In this document: positions 22,995 through 35,650 of the stretch, piece after piece | Numbering within the stretch: the stretch's first letter is position 1 | Layout of the letters: every line of letters begins with the position of its first letter | DNA from: Lentinula raphanica | Lineage: Eukaryota; Basidiomycota; Agaricomycetes; Agaricales; Omphalotaceae | DNA: 64,000 bases | Direction of reading: 5' to 3' | Assembly: GCA_027919835.1 (NCBI GenBank) | Contig: JANVFP010000036.1 | Span: 248,001 to 312,000, forward strand | Position numbers and translations under genes: made by a program | Notes under the pieces: model-generated | Seen by the model: the letters and a program-made list of their open reading frames with translations, nothing else | Told to the model about the DNA's origin: nothing | Databases searched by the model: none

Positions 22995-23325
22995 GTAAGG
23001 ATTCTGCGAAACGTCGGATAGGACCCATCAAGCGAGAAACATTGTTGGCACGATCTAAGCTGGGATTTCAATGGTGGAGTCGGACGCGAATGTGACCCTA
23101 AGTTCGTGGATGCCACTGGACTCTCTGAACAGAACAACTTGATGAAAGTACCGCCTGATCTGCCGTCCCCCACTCAACACCATTATATACATTATTTATC
23201 ATTAAACAACAGTAAAAACTTCATTCTACATAAATATGATACTGTTAATCGTCTACTCCTTCAAGAAATGTCGTTCCGTAGTACAGTACAGTCTGTCCCA
23301 CATCAACATCACGTTGAGAAATACA
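22995..23325. repeat. Post-kinase tail repeat after K2
   Basis: This sequence is shared with the 3' flanks of K3 (about 26700-26760) and K4 (about 39670-39970), including a GTACAGTCTGTCCCACAT-type block next to the F2 stop codon. It is non-coding. Confidence 0.6.
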
Positions 23326-24250
23326 CTACTCTGGAGAGCACTGGCCAGAGCCAACAGACGTGACCGCTCCAAGTGGATCGCCGCACTGGTTTTCTAAATG
23401 ACCGCGCAATGATGCCATGGACTCATCGTCCGCTGGATTTAGGAAGGTCAACTCGATAATCTCCACTGAATTTTGACTCTGATCATGACAGCAGTGTGGA
23501 CATCACTAATACAGAGAGAAAGGGATCTTGTACTCACCTTTGTAATTTTTGGATTTGAGACGTCGTTGTTGGAACTTACTACTATTAGAGGCTCAGCGAC
23601 ATCCCTTTTCAAGCTCTGAGGTTCCTGCTGAGCTGGTTGTTGTGGCAGCTCTTCAGCGATTATAGTCACCAGACCAAAATCGACCAATTGTGCTCGAAAC
23701 ATCACAGAAGCTCGCTTTATAGAGGTTGTCAGCTTATTGCACACGAACGATTATGACAGACTCACGTAGACTGCACCTTGATCTTGAACGACCAGAGTTT
23801 GCAATTCGTTGAGGTCAGTTCTGATACTATCATTGCTATTCCATTGGAATATAAATTTCCAGCCTGAACCCTGATCTCGCTCCTTTATACGTCTCTCCAA
23901 CTTCTCCAAAGAGGAACAATGACTGTGAGACGACCACACTCATAATCAGTGTCGAAGGCATTGAAGGACGATCGCCTATAGGCTCTGTGGAATTGGACTC
24001 ACTTTCTACATATCTTGGACAATGTATGAAACTCATTCTTGTGCTCATCTGTACCATGATTGAGAACCAAATCCCGGACAGATTCGAGTATCTTGGTCAT
24101 CAGGTCAAGAGTCTTGGTGGTAAAAGCTATCTTCTGCGCCTGAGTTTTTGGTATCAGTTTTCCGAGATCTAGACGATCATCAAGATCGCAAGTAGTAGAC
24201 AAGAGCTGGGCGGCAAGACTAAGGGAAGCAGTAGTAGTAGCAGCCGCCAT
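23326..24250 (-). CDS. F2a, helical protein paired with K3
   Basis: Exons 24250-24003, 23922-23766, 23714-23538 and 23478-23326 give 244 aa. The N-terminal part (about residues 1-80) is helical, with LAAQLLSTTCDLDDRL, KLIPKTQAQKIAFTTKTLD and SVRDLVLNHGT. A second helical segment (LEKLERRIKERD... GWKFIF) and a conserved RASVMFRAQLVDFGLVTI strand block follow. The C-terminus reads CGDPLGAVTSVGSGQC. Two paralogues lie at 40 kb and 46.5 kb. No signal peptide or membrane helix is seen. I do not recognise the family; a four-helix-bundle N-terminus like fungal cell-death domains is possible but only a guess. Compared with F2b and F2c, the last splice donor is lost (GGTGAG to GATGAG) and the frame reads through. 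Confidence 0.65.
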
Positions 24251-24699
24251 GTGTTACAGAGTAGTAAGAGACTAGAGTGTACTTGTTGAAGGAGTTTGAG
24301 GACTGTGGAAAGCAATGAAATTGTTGAAAATATCTGTCTCTTTGACCCGTTCTTATAGCACTCACAGTTGTTCGCGAATTGTCAGAAGGAGTGGGAGGAT
24401 ATGGATGTTGTTGTACATAACTTTAGCATTTCCATGGCAAGTATCATTGACAGAACTTTGAGCACAAACACAATAACGTTGTTAGAGTGGCGTAGAGTGA
24501 CGGGAGAGAGATTTGTGAGGATTTAATTTTATGTACTTACTTTGAAAGTGACATGCGTGTGGGCGAACTTGTTCGGAGGCAAAAGAACAAAGTGCTGAGT
24601 CGATCTTCGCACGGCATTCAATTAGTCAGAAACCCTTTGTACTTTTCGAGCGTTCATTATGTTACTCTGAGAAACCACCGCACCTGTACTTCGCCCGCC
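24251..24699. promoter_or_regulatory. Divergent promoter F2a / K3
   Basis: 449 bp separate two start codons. Near the K3 side lies a block conserved before K3-K6: TTAGTCAGAAA, TTTGTACTTTT, GCGTTCATTATGTTACTCTG, then the start codon. Matching blocks occur in the F2b/K5 and F2c/K6 gaps. Confidence 0.65.
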
Positions 24700-26078
24700 A
24701 TGTCTACAGCCCAGGAAAATATTCTCGAAGACGACGACGACAATCTTTACAACGTGAAACTATGGCCCAGGGAGATATTCTGGCGCGACCATTATGATTG
24801 GCTCAAGAGCAAAGGCTACATTCTGCGTCCTCGCTATCATCCAGATTGGGTCGCTTCCTGGCTTGGGAGTACGAAGTTTCCATACAGATTCGAAGATAGT
24901 AGGATTCAGGTACTTGTGAGGAACCTGTGCTTTCGTACCCAGAACAAGATGTTGACCATTTGTAGATCCCGAACAACCTTGACGCCATTCGCGTAGCGGA
25001 TGGAAAACCTGTCATGCTCAGACTCGCTGATTCGCCCTCCATTTCAGACGAACTGGAGATTGGACGTCTGGTAGCGTCAAGGGACATGCAGTCTGATCCT
25101 CGGAATCACTGCGTGCCCATATATGACACCATGGAATTACCCAAAGCACGCGATGATGGAAGGAACTACATTGTGGTCATGCCATATCTCGTTCCTTGGG
25201 ATAAGGTTGAATTTCAGACAGTAGGAGAAGTTGTCGATTTCTGCAGTCAAGTCTTCGAAGTATGTGTTACTCCTCTTAGTGCACGGGGACGTTCTGATGA
25301 CCGTTCATAGGGCTTGCAGTTTATGCACAATCACAATATTGCACATAAGTTGGTTGACCTCACTTATCCACGGAATCTTGTGCTCAGTCCCTTCTTTGTG
25401 CAGTGACGCTAAGAACAACAACATTATGATGGATTGGTCACCTTTGTATCCACTTCCCCCGCACTTTCATGATGCCTCAATGAGAATGGACTGGAAGGGA
25501 CGATCAAAGCCCCGCAACCGCACCATATATCCTGTGAGGTATTATTTCATTGACTGGGATTTGTCAAAGGTTTACGACGCCAAAATTCGCACGACTCGCG
25601 TCCCAGTACGACTTCCGGGATACGGTGGTGATCGAACCGTCCCCGAATTTCAGAGGAATGAACCTTGTAATCCCTTCACAGTGGATGTATACTGTCTAGG
25701 AAATGTCATTCGACAAAAATTTATTGAGGTGCGTTTCACTTAGCCGTTGTTGTTCGACCACTCACACCATCTTTCCAGGGCGATCCTTATGTCAACGATC
25801 CCCCTAGACGAAATGTAGGGTTCCTACGGGACCTCATTGCAGATATGACCCACGATGATCCCATGAAACGACCTACGATGGACGAAGTTGTTATACGCTT
25901 TGCAGAGATTCGAAAAAAGTTGAGCTGGTGGAAATTACGCTCGCGGGTTTCAGACAAAACCTTCCCTTTGCTCTTCCACCGTCTATATTCCCCCATCCAT
26001 TGGATTGTTCAACTTTCTTACATTCTTCGTTTGAAACCAGCTATCCCAAAACACAAATACTCCCCTCCTCAGTTGTGA
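24700..26078 (+). CDS. Kinase-like protein K3
   Basis: Exons 24700-24915, 24966-25259, 25311-25348, 25404-25728 and 25779-26078 give 390 aa, with every intron at the same place and phase as in K1. The N-terminus MSTAQENILEDDDD is acidic. Key motifs are PVMLRLAD, catalytic HNDAKNNN (Asn codon AA|T here, AA|C in the other copies), FIDWDLSKVYD, DVYCLGN and KRPTMDEVV, and the tail ends RLKPAIPKHKYSPPQL. The gene is divergent from F2a. Confidence 0.85.
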
Positions 26079-26911
26079 TAATTAGAATATCCTTTGCTAC
26101 ATTGTCCAAATGCTTTGCTTTGACCATTGATTAATCTCTTCTGGAATTGCTTTTTGTTGAATCATTGTCAGAATTGTTTTGAACTCTCCCTACACATTGT
26201 TTCAATTTTCCTTTGGGCAGTCCACTAGTACGACTTCAGTCATCACGACCATGTGCACGAGCATGAAGATTGTTGTTAATCTCATTGTATTTCACAAATT
26301 ACTGGACTCACACACACACAGGTCCCCAGTAGGTTTTCGTGGCAGCGCTGTCAATGATTCGCGGGACAGTTTGAATCTGGACAGTTCATGGACCCAAGTT
26401 CGCCGTTGAATGATACAAGGTGACACCCTTGACAAGGTTTCTTGTTTTGTCATTGAAGGATCCATGATATTCATTGTTCTGAACCCTCTTCGTCTTACAA
26501 GGAAGGGCTGCAAAGTCCAACTTCAGTCATCGAGTCCCCAACTATATGACACAGCCGTGTGATGTCTGTTCTTTGTATCTCTTTCAAGGAGAACGAGATA
26601 CCTGGAACTCCAGGATCGATGGATGATCCTCCGAAGTTGAAGGTTAGGCTCTGTTTCCCAAGTTATGATAAATCTCAGCATTAGATGAGTTCCCCACAAC
26701 CTGCGAAACGTCCGGACAGACCTATTGAGCGAGCAATAGCGTTGGCACGATGATAGAGTTGCGAGAAATCTTATACATGTGGGCTAGTCAAACTTAAAGT
26801 ACAAGAACAAAGTGCTCGTCACTCGATCTTCACACGAGTTACGAAGAATTTTAGCCTCGCTAGCCAATCTGATAGTTCAACGAAGAGTAAACGCGTTCGT
26901 TGAATAACAGC
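26079..26911. repeat. Post-kinase tail repeat after K3 and split promoter half of K4
   Basis: Non-coding sequence shared with the flanks of K4, K5 and K6, including an ACACACAC...CCAGGTCCCCAGTAG-type block and a TGACACCCTTGACAAGG block. Its last part (about 26780-26850: AAAGTACAAGAACAAAGTG, CGATCTTCACACGA, GAAGAATT) is the distal kinase promoter. The matching proximal half is now at 37517-37602, on the other side of the transposon. Confidence 0.7.
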
Positions 26912-26961
26912 CTGGTGGTAAGGAACTGTGGGACCCTCATGCTCGGAATTTTCAAAGTCCG
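26912..26961 (+). repeat. Left terminal inverted repeat of the transposon
   Basis: It starts CTGGTGGTAAGGAAC and ends GGAATTTTCAAAGTCCG, and is the reverse complement of 37463-37512 with six mismatches. The inner 24 bp match exactly. Confidence 0.85.
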
Positions 26962-27372
26962 CTTTCAGATAAGATAAGATATATAAATCTCTGACCTCTG
27001 TACACTGCTGCACGGTTTCATAATATTTTTTCCATATTTTTTCCATGCGAAAAATTTTAGTGTACACTCATATTTTTCAAAGAGTGAGCAGGCACACTTT
27101 TATGCATATTTTGTAAGATTTTTTATTTCGAGTATCCACTCTCATATCTTTGCGAAAAATTTGAGCATCGCTCTGATAGAATTTTCATCCGCCGCCACCA
27201 TTGCGGCTTCACCCGCACTTTCTCTCATGTCCCGAATATTCCCGTTCACCCCAAATTAGTGTGCAAAAATCATATATATTGGATACGGATGTACAGTACT
27301 TATTACTACAGAGCAATACTATGATCTGGACCCATGTCTCAGTCCGAAAGCCCGTTCTGGTGAGCAATTAAA

Positions 27373-29384
27373 TCAGTACAAGGCAGATAATTGGTGAAAG
27401 AGATCCACGTACTGAGCCAGGGTGCAGAAGATTTGCAAAACCTGAAGGAGGACGGCCTGGAGCCGGGGTCTGACCGTTTCGTTGGGAAGCACCTGGATTG
27501 CAATTAAAGAGGTTGGCTGCCGATGAGATGAAGATGACCTACCAAATATATCTTGAACACTGCTTGGTCGTGGGAGTGAATATGCTTGCGTAGTTGGAAT
27601 AGTACCGTGATGCAAGTAGTGCATCGTAGCATTGCTTGATCCAGATGACGGTGTTGTGAATATTCCTGAGAGTAAACAAACAGTCAACATCAATGCTATT
27701 GCTTCGGATATACACACTCACCATTTGATAAGGTTGCGAGTGGTGTGAGCGAACGGCTCGTCGGAGGCACCACTGGGGTAACTATTAAAGGTATGGCTCC
27801 GAAGTTAGTGCAGGTCTACGCAATGAACAGACAATCAAAACTCACCTGCGGAATCCCAATTGAAGCTCGACATGGTTCTGGAGGCCGGCGTACTTGGTGT
27901 TGGGCCTGATAGACCCGCTATGTTCGATTGCGGCTGGGATTGCTGGCGAGGAATGAGAGGGATAGAATCGTGAGGAAAGAGCACAAGCTCATTTGCAACA
28001 CATTCTTCATAAAACCTGATTTTATGCTCAATCAGAGAGTTACGGTGGCACCATATACGAGATGATAACTTACTTGGCCCACTTTTCTTCTTTGAATGTC
28101 TTGCCCCATCCTCTTGGTTGAGCTTCAGCAAAGTTTTCCACTGAGGAAGCGTGAGTTTTCTTCTTCTTCGCATCATTTTCATACAGCCCCTCGGCCTTTT
28201 CCCGCAGCCAGCTGTCAAGATCTGACCAGAGCGCTTTGACCTCATCGGCTTCATCTTCCTCTTCATCGACTACTGGAGGATCCAGCGTAGCTGTATCAAA
28301 GTTGTCTCGACGGCGTCTCTTGTTATTCGAGGCGATTGCGGCGACTTTTTTTGGTTTTGCATTTTGGAGGCGTTCTTGACGTTCACGCAAAAATCGCCGC
28401 TAAAACATACATGAGCAAGCGAGGATTGATAGAAGAATGGTCTGCATACCACTATAAGCATCCGTGCGGTGTCTTTGGTTCCTACAGCATCAGAGGTCCC
28501 AACCATAGTTTTTGTGACTAGCGCTGTCGCCTCAGAGGTACTAATAGCTGTAGACTCATCGATCGTGGTGCTGATCCACTGCGTTAAAGAATTGAGTGTG
28601 CGAATGCAATAGAATACTGGCATAACACAAGTCTACTCACTAAATTTTTGAGCGTTGTCTTTGCGTATGAAATCTGCTGCCGTGCACCAGCGTTCATGAC
28701 CTTTCGGAATGAGCTGTTCTCATTTGCAAAAAAAGCTGTGAATGAGTTGTTCTGGGCGTGCTTTTTCAAGTATTTCTGATAAGAGTGTCAAAGGGAATTA
28801 GATGAACAGCTCATGAGGTACTACTCACATTCAGATCAGCAATGATAGCGTCATTCGAATAGCTGATACGCGATGGGTCGAGAAGGACATACTTGGCTCC
28901 AGCAAGAAGATCAGCCTATAACTGGACAGTGAATACATCAATGGCCACTCTAGCGGTATACAACGTGCCTTCTGCGTTGAAGTGAGAGATGTGTTTTTTT
29001 CCATATTTTGAGTAATCTTGACGACGTCGTGCTTGATTCCGGCCAGATCTCCTTGCAGTGCGGCAATGGCTTCTCGAGTTTTGAATTCATTTCCTGCAAG
29101 AGAAATCAAAGCTGCTGCGATTGGGATTGGAACTGATCCATCGAAGAGCTGCAGCAAGAGTGAGTCAGGTGGGCTCAGTAGATCAAAATGACTGAAAGTC
29201 TTTCCTGCGAAAAATCTACCAACTCATCATGGCTTTCATTTGAAAGACTCAATCGTCCAGCAACAGCATGGCAGATCAAAAGGGATGCTGGTGGTGCATG
29301 TCCTTGACTTTCATGAGTATCCTCTGAAGCCAGATTGTTTGATGGTGTGTAGATATGGTTGGAATCATCGCTGCTATCCATCAT
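27373..29384 (-). CDS. Transposon third gene, unknown
   Basis: A multi-exon gene of roughly 450-500 aa, starting at ATG 29384. Segments in order: an acidic N-terminus (MMDSSDDSNHIYTP); a helical region with IPIAAALISLAGNEF and ALQGDLAGIKHDVVKIT; KKHAQNNSFTAFFANENSSF; a basic nuclear-signal-like stretch (RRFLRERQERLQ, SNNKRRRRDNF); then an acidic block and a conserved FYEECVANELVLFPHDSIPL motif. The C-terminal part is Ser/Thr/Pro-rich. Introns are about 50-80 bp; exact borders are approximate. It lies inside the terminal repeats in the same orientation as the transposase-like gene, so it is likely an accessory protein of the element. Confidence 0.6.
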
Positions 29385-29927
29385 CACAAAGATGACGAGA
29401 GAACTGAAGGAGGCTGCAACTGGTCAACGTCAACGTTCAAGTTCAACAAGAAATTTTACCTCCGAATTTTCTCACCACTCCGACAGATGCCGACAGCCGC
29501 TGCCCTGTGGGCGGCATCGAACCTCTCTCTCACTGCACAACATTCCAGCATCCAGGTTTCCTAAGACAAAAACATAGGATCAGAGTTGCGAGCTTTGAGT
29601 GTCGAAGATGAACTAGCACCTATGATTTCATCAGTGTAGTACATTCTATTAATGCTGCATTGAATCATGCATGATACTTGATCACTCTTACGCCATGAAA
29701 ACAGTGCCCTTGGGCAACCAGAACCTACCTGAGGACAATGGAACAGTGTTGGCGAGAGAGGTTTGAGCTGTGGGAAATCGACTCAAATTCAATGAACTTT
29801 GCATTCATATCTGACATTCAAACAGGCCAGCATATTTAAATACATACACCCGGTGACCCAGCTGTGTTGACTGTCACCCAATATCTTACTAGACCAAGGT
29901 TGTGATACAAAGGAAAGTAATTATTTG

Positions 29928-32900
29928 TTATGGGCGATTCGAGGAGCCTGCACTAGAGGAGCCAAAACTGTACATGCCACTGGTGTGACCATGCGAAGAG
30001 TGAGGATAAGTTGGATGGAATGAGTGAGCGTTACTATGGTAGAGACCTTCGGGTGTGTATAGAGCCCCCGGGGTTCGACTTGACTGCAGCGTTTCCCGTG
30101 GATGGATATGATGTGCTTGTGAAGAAAGCTGAGGTTCATTGCTGGTAGCAGTGGCAGCAGGACCATACAAAGGGTGAGGGTGACGTTGACGTTGAGAATA
30201 ATTATGGTAATATAAGTCGGTGTGAGGCTGCGCTGCTGGCGAGTGAAAGGGGTGTGATTGAAATGAAGGTTGAGTACTAGAATCAGTGGTGGTGGTAGAA
30301 GTGGGATATATGTGGGATCGAGGGTTTGGTGGTCGCGAAACTTGTCGTGTGCCCGTTGATAGGTCTGTCTTTGCTTTCTGTTTACGAGCATCAATCTCTG
30401 CACGCACAGAGTCCTGTATGATTGATCCACGGTCCGACATAGGAATGCTCATACGAAATGGCTGTAAGTAAGCTGAGCTGCGCATCTGAGCTGTATTGAG
30501 TATAAGTGAGCCAGTATTGATGTGCTCCACTCGTAAGACTTTTTCTTTGCTCTCTTCACGTTCCTTCATGACAGATCCTGTACGCTTGACTGGACATTTA
30601 TTGTCGCAGCAGTTATGCTGAATATTGGCAACGCACAGGACGTCCTATAAAGCACTGTATGAATATTGATAGATCGAGCTTTAGACTGACATACCTGCGG
30701 CAGCACAAGCTCGAACTCATTCATGAGTTCAACTTGGCGCATGCCATAACGAGGATGGAGCTCTCCCGCGATGGCTCTCTGAACAGTCAAGTAGCTTGCA
30801 TTCCCTTGACGATCAGCATCGGAACCAACAATCTGAATAATTTCAGCTATTCTGCCAATGGATGGAATGATTTGCTCGTCGATCACAGGTAGGCGACGGT
30901 TCCAGACAACCCAACTATTCACAAAAGCTTCGTCGCCACTTTGAAGTGAGATTGTCTCACAAGTGCGGTAGGAGGTGGAAGCAGTACAGATGCGCGTTTG
31001 ATGGGGATTCTTTTTCGCAAAAATGCAATTCAAGAATGGCATTAACATTCCTCGGACACCACCGACCGAGCCTTTTGAGTGATAATTCAGAGACAAGAAC
31101 ATCTTAGTAGAGTATTACATACCAGCTGGTGGCCCACCATATGTAAGGAAGCCAGATTCTTGCTCCGCAGAGTTATACCCTTGACCAAGTAATTTTGTGT
31201 CGAAGTCTAATAGGGAAAGCAAACTTCGTGCATCCCCGGAGGCTGATCTCCAGAGAGTTGAGTCACAAAATTGAAAGGGAGCTATGGCGATCCGGTCCTG
31301 TATGGTTCTGGGTGTTGAGAGAGCAGACCGGCTTGACTCAGGAGGGTTGATATCGTCCACTTCTTGGCTGTTCCCTTCAGGAGTCGGTCCAGTCCAAAAA
31401 GTGCCACCGTCGAGTAGATGACGGATGCGGTTACCGCGGGCCATGGCATGTGCAATGTCCTTTGAAGGTGCATGTCGATTGCTATGAACACTTCTTGCAC
31501 GGATGATAGCATTGAAAGACTCAAAACTTTCAGTCGCAAAAAGCATGGCAGGCCCGAACCGCCGAATATGTAATGGAAGATGGAGCAATACATGGAATTT
31601 CGGTTTGTTAAACCAACGTGGAGTGAGACGACAGGTACAGTCGAGGAGGTGATCAATTGTTTTCTTGAGATCTACCTATTCAAGTACAGCAAAGTCAACT
31701 CAGTAGCAATTATCACATATAACGCCAGGAGTGCTCACCAAGTATGTCTCGATATCATGTATATGTGGCTGCCAAACCAGAGTGACGAGAGCACTGATGG
31801 CCTTCCATACTTCAAGCTGCTCATCAGATACAAGTCCCTCCAGAGCGAATGGTGCAGCTTGAGCAATCGCCCGGAAATCACGACCTGTTAGTGAACCCGC
31901 GTAGTTAACCAAAGTGTCGCCATTCAACGGAGGAATTCCTAGACCCCATGTATTGAAGGACGCAAGTCGAGCGATAAGTGTTGCGCGATCACTTTTGTTG
32001 TTTGTGCGGTTAACAGAGTCGCGCCAGAAATACTTGACAATCCCAAGTAGAATAACGTGGAGAACTTCGACTGGTGTATCCTGGTGAGGGTCAAGGCCTA
32101 TAAAAATTATTACAGTGCTATTCAAGCAAATCAGCCGTCAGTCAGACGTACCCCGTATGCGCCATACAGGACTGGTGGTATGCTCTGGGAAGGATAATTT
32201 CAGCTTGATGATTTCTCGTTCCTTCATATCTCTCGACAATCCCTTCTTGGTAGCTATAGTCTGGAGCCGCTCTGCAAAAACACCCTGAAAGGTATCTTTG
32301 ATTCCCGATTTGGTCTTCATTCGCTTGAATTCAGCTCCACCACCAACACGCGAGGCTTCCAGGAACTGCGAACGAAGCTCTGCGCATGTCTCATCGCGTT
32401 TTCGGGGTACGCCCGGCTATAGAAAAATCATAGTCAGTATCGCCAAAGGTGACCGTTACATTATCCCACTTGTACCTTCATGAAGTCCGTAATCCTGGTA
32501 ATCATATCCTTCATTGACTCTTGTACTGACTTTTTCTGCTTCCCACCTCTCTGACTAGAAATCGAGCCCACCGATGTATCCGAAGCATTTCCATCCTGAA
32601 CCTCCTGACCATCATCTTCGCGATTGCCATCAACCTTTCCCGAGACCCAGCAATTCCGACAGAAACGCAAACCCTTGAAGCCGATGTGACAAGCAAACTC
32701 GCTTTGCATTGGGTTATCACCGAGAAGCGCATGGACTGATGGAATCACGAGGACTAGGTCATTCAACACAGTGTCCCATGCCCAGATACCCTCGGACTGT
32801 GATTTTCTGCATACGAAAAAGAATGTTTTGATATTTCAGTAGACGTTTGAACAAATCATGAGAGTATAGATAATCATACTCAAGTTGCTCAGTGATTCCA

Positions 32901-35650
32901 TCTAACATTTCGAGAGGAGGAGCCGTGTTCGAAGTACATAGGAAATGTACATTCGTTTCCCGACTCGCAAGATGACGGGGCAGTCCAGCGGCAGTAAAGA
33001 GGAATGAATTATGTTTGTTCCATTTTTTCGAGGTATTACCTGAGGTGTCGTCACAGTATAACCAGATCGGAAATGCTACCACTCGTTTTCCCCGAGATTT
33101 CTTGCGCCAGTGATTACCTGCAGATGGAATGGTCTTGTTCCAAGGGATATATGCATCGGGACTCGTCTCCTCGGCTATGGCACAGATACTGTTTGTGAGT
33201 CTTCGAAGAGTTGATATAGTATACCAAAACATCATACCGACAATCTTGTCTGGACTGCAAATATTCAAATTATGAGTTGCTTGTTTGAGTCGGGGGAATG
33301 CGAGTAGGAGATTCGATTCCGAAATCTCAATCTCTTGATGTGTTTGCACTGCCCAACCCTCCGCTCCTTCAAAATCAGTGACCTTCATAGTCCATGCTTT
33401 GGCATATACTTTGTCTTTGTGCCTGAACCAGCGCGAGGGCATGCAAATAGTTTTACCATCACTGAGAAGCGCAGGCTCCAACGAGAAAAAATCTTGGCCT
33501 GCGGCATGATGAACGGGAGTCAGAAGCTCGGGATCTTGCTCTTTGAGCCAGCGCTCAGCTTGATAGGCCTCGGCGAGACTGTTGCCGGAGTCTTCAGGCA
33601 AGAAATGCAGATGTGGTCGAATGCGTGGATTGGACATTTCCTGTCACATCTTAGAATCCTTATACAACAATAATGAACAGAGGTGATCACCTGTGCGATA
33701 ATACCAGCTATATCATTAATATAGTACACATGACCCAGCTTCCCCTCATATCTATGGGTCTGAATCCCACATATCTTCTGAAGCTCTCTGTCCACATCAT
33801 CCATAGTGCGGTCTGAAGGCAAGTTTGGTACTCCAAGAGCAACCATAGCCCAGTGGATTGCAAGATTCTGTTTACGTGAGAATGCACATCGAGGAATGTG
33901 TCGCAAGATGTCAAGAACACAGGTCTTGTCATGAGACATAAGTACGGTGAACAGAGATGTTTATTTCGCGGCATACTCACCTCACGATCAGGCCAGGGAA
34001 AATATGTGCTATCAAGATCCGCATTCACTCGTGCCCTCCGTTTCGAGAACAGGTCAGGAAATTTAGTGTCTGCAACTAAGACTTGAGTAGACTGTGTACA
34101 GGTACTCAACGTTCACTCACCGAGATATGTCTCCGCTTCTTCATCTTCACTTCGTTCTACTTCCTCATCGTCCGAATACTGATCTGGATCATCTTCAAGA
34201 TTCAGATAATCTTCCAAAGATGCCACAAATTCTGGTGGCAGAGGACGTTCTGGCTCGATCGGGGTTTCCTCGTTCCAAGCCATATTGAAGGCATCCATAT
34301 CGATATCTGGTACAGGTGGTACAGGCGGTGACGGTGACTTACGTTGGAAGGATGTTCCGGCCACTGATGAGCCCTTCGATGATACCAGAATTGAATTGAT
34401 AACATCATGTACGTTCGTACGCGTGCGGGAGTTTTGACTGCGAGTCTGAGGTTGTGAATCCTGCCTATCCTTCCAGTATTTTGCCGAATCAATATGACGT
34501 TGAGATTTCTCGTGGCGGCGCAAATTCCTTGTGAGGAAGAACTCCGCCGTACCCGCCTCATTACAGGGAATACAACGGAATTTTCCAGGCTCAGTTGGAT
34601 GGGCTTCCCACACTGTGAATGAGTTGGTGTCAGTGATACTATGTCTTGTTCACATGTATTGACCCACTCTCTGCATGTCTTGAAGGAAAAGCACCTGTAG
34701 CAGGTGTGAAGTGTGTGCGTGCACCATTGAATCCTTGAAATTTTGGGTGAGTGAAGAAGGTTGTGAGTTCAATACAAGTAGCGCACCATGTCTCTCTGAT
34801 GCCGGAGCACCACCGAGAAGCCTATTCCGAACATGAATGGTCATCATACTCTCGACGCCAATTTCGCAGAGTCGTTCGTTGTCTTGTAGAGGACGGAGCC
34901 GTGTGGATGCTGTGATTAGATATGTACGACGCTTTGTGGGATCACTGATTAGTCGACGGCGGCGTAGTTCTGCTTTCACATCCGTGACTGTGGTATTCGG
35001 ATAGATTTCTTGGATAGAATATTCGTCAGGCAGTTCTGAGATCATTCAGTTGCATTCTAACTCACTGAGCATCTGTGTCTTGAATGATCCTTGAACGAAG
35101 ATCTGGAAAGGCTTCACCGGAGTCTGCTTGTTTTCATATAAGCTAGCTGCATAATCATAGGCAAGGTCTGTAAAGTCAGTCAATTTGCCTGATCCATGAG
35201 AAACTACGTACAATTCTGGTGCCGTATGGCTAGATCCACGAAAAACTCAAACACTGCTAGTACCAGGTTCCAGTTGGACCAGTTTTCTCCGAGTTGACCC
35301 ACAGTGCCATAGATCCAGGCAATCATCGATCTTGCAATGCAGCCGAGTGGTTTCTGTATGAGGGAGAGAAGAAAAAGAGCCAGCGAAATGATGTAGAATG
35401 CGAAGATGAGATATAAGATAATTGACAGTTTCTGAAATGTTTGGCGACGCCGACACCGCTCTTTATAGGCCAACTGTTGATACCATTGCCTTTGGCTTTT
35501 TTGGGCAATGAGGCGAAGAAATGGTGTGTTGCGTCTTAGGCCATGCAGATTGGCCATGCTATTGGTGAGAAGAAAAAGGAAGAAAGAGAAAGTGCGACGG
35601 AATACTATATGCAGAATTTGATTTCTAAGAAGGGCCTGTTTCATGTTCAT
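29928..35650 (-). CDS. Transposon large protein: membrane segments, ubiquitin-like, C2H2 and transposase-like core
   Basis: Early exons: 35650-35212, 35167-35066, 35008-34787, 34733-34695, 34612-34121; later coding continues to the stop at 29928. Residues about 80-125 hold two hydrophobic helices (IILYLIFAFYIISLALFLL). Residues about 167-241 form a ubiquitin-like domain (FQIFVQGSFKTQMLKIYP, VTDVKAEL, LCEIGVES, MTIHV, LLGG). A C2H2 finger follows (FRCIPCNEAG...HEKSQRH), then an acidic linker. The core contains FPIWLYCDDTSGN, KKWNKHNSFLFTAAGLPRH, FLCTSNTAPPLEML, LLGDNPMQSEFACHIGFKG and, later, FESFNAIIRARSVHSNR. The tail has CVANIQHNCCDNKC and a His/Ser/Pro-rich end. This core recurs in many basidiomycete transposons (Tnp2/Plavaka-like). 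Some later splice sites are approximate. Confidence 0.7.

Noticed and set aside
35036..35065. A 30-nt intron ending at CTCAG in the transposon large gene
   Set aside because: An alternative 57-nt intron ending at CCAAG (35009-35065) fits normal intron size and rebuilds the ubiquitin-like strand LKIYPNTTV.
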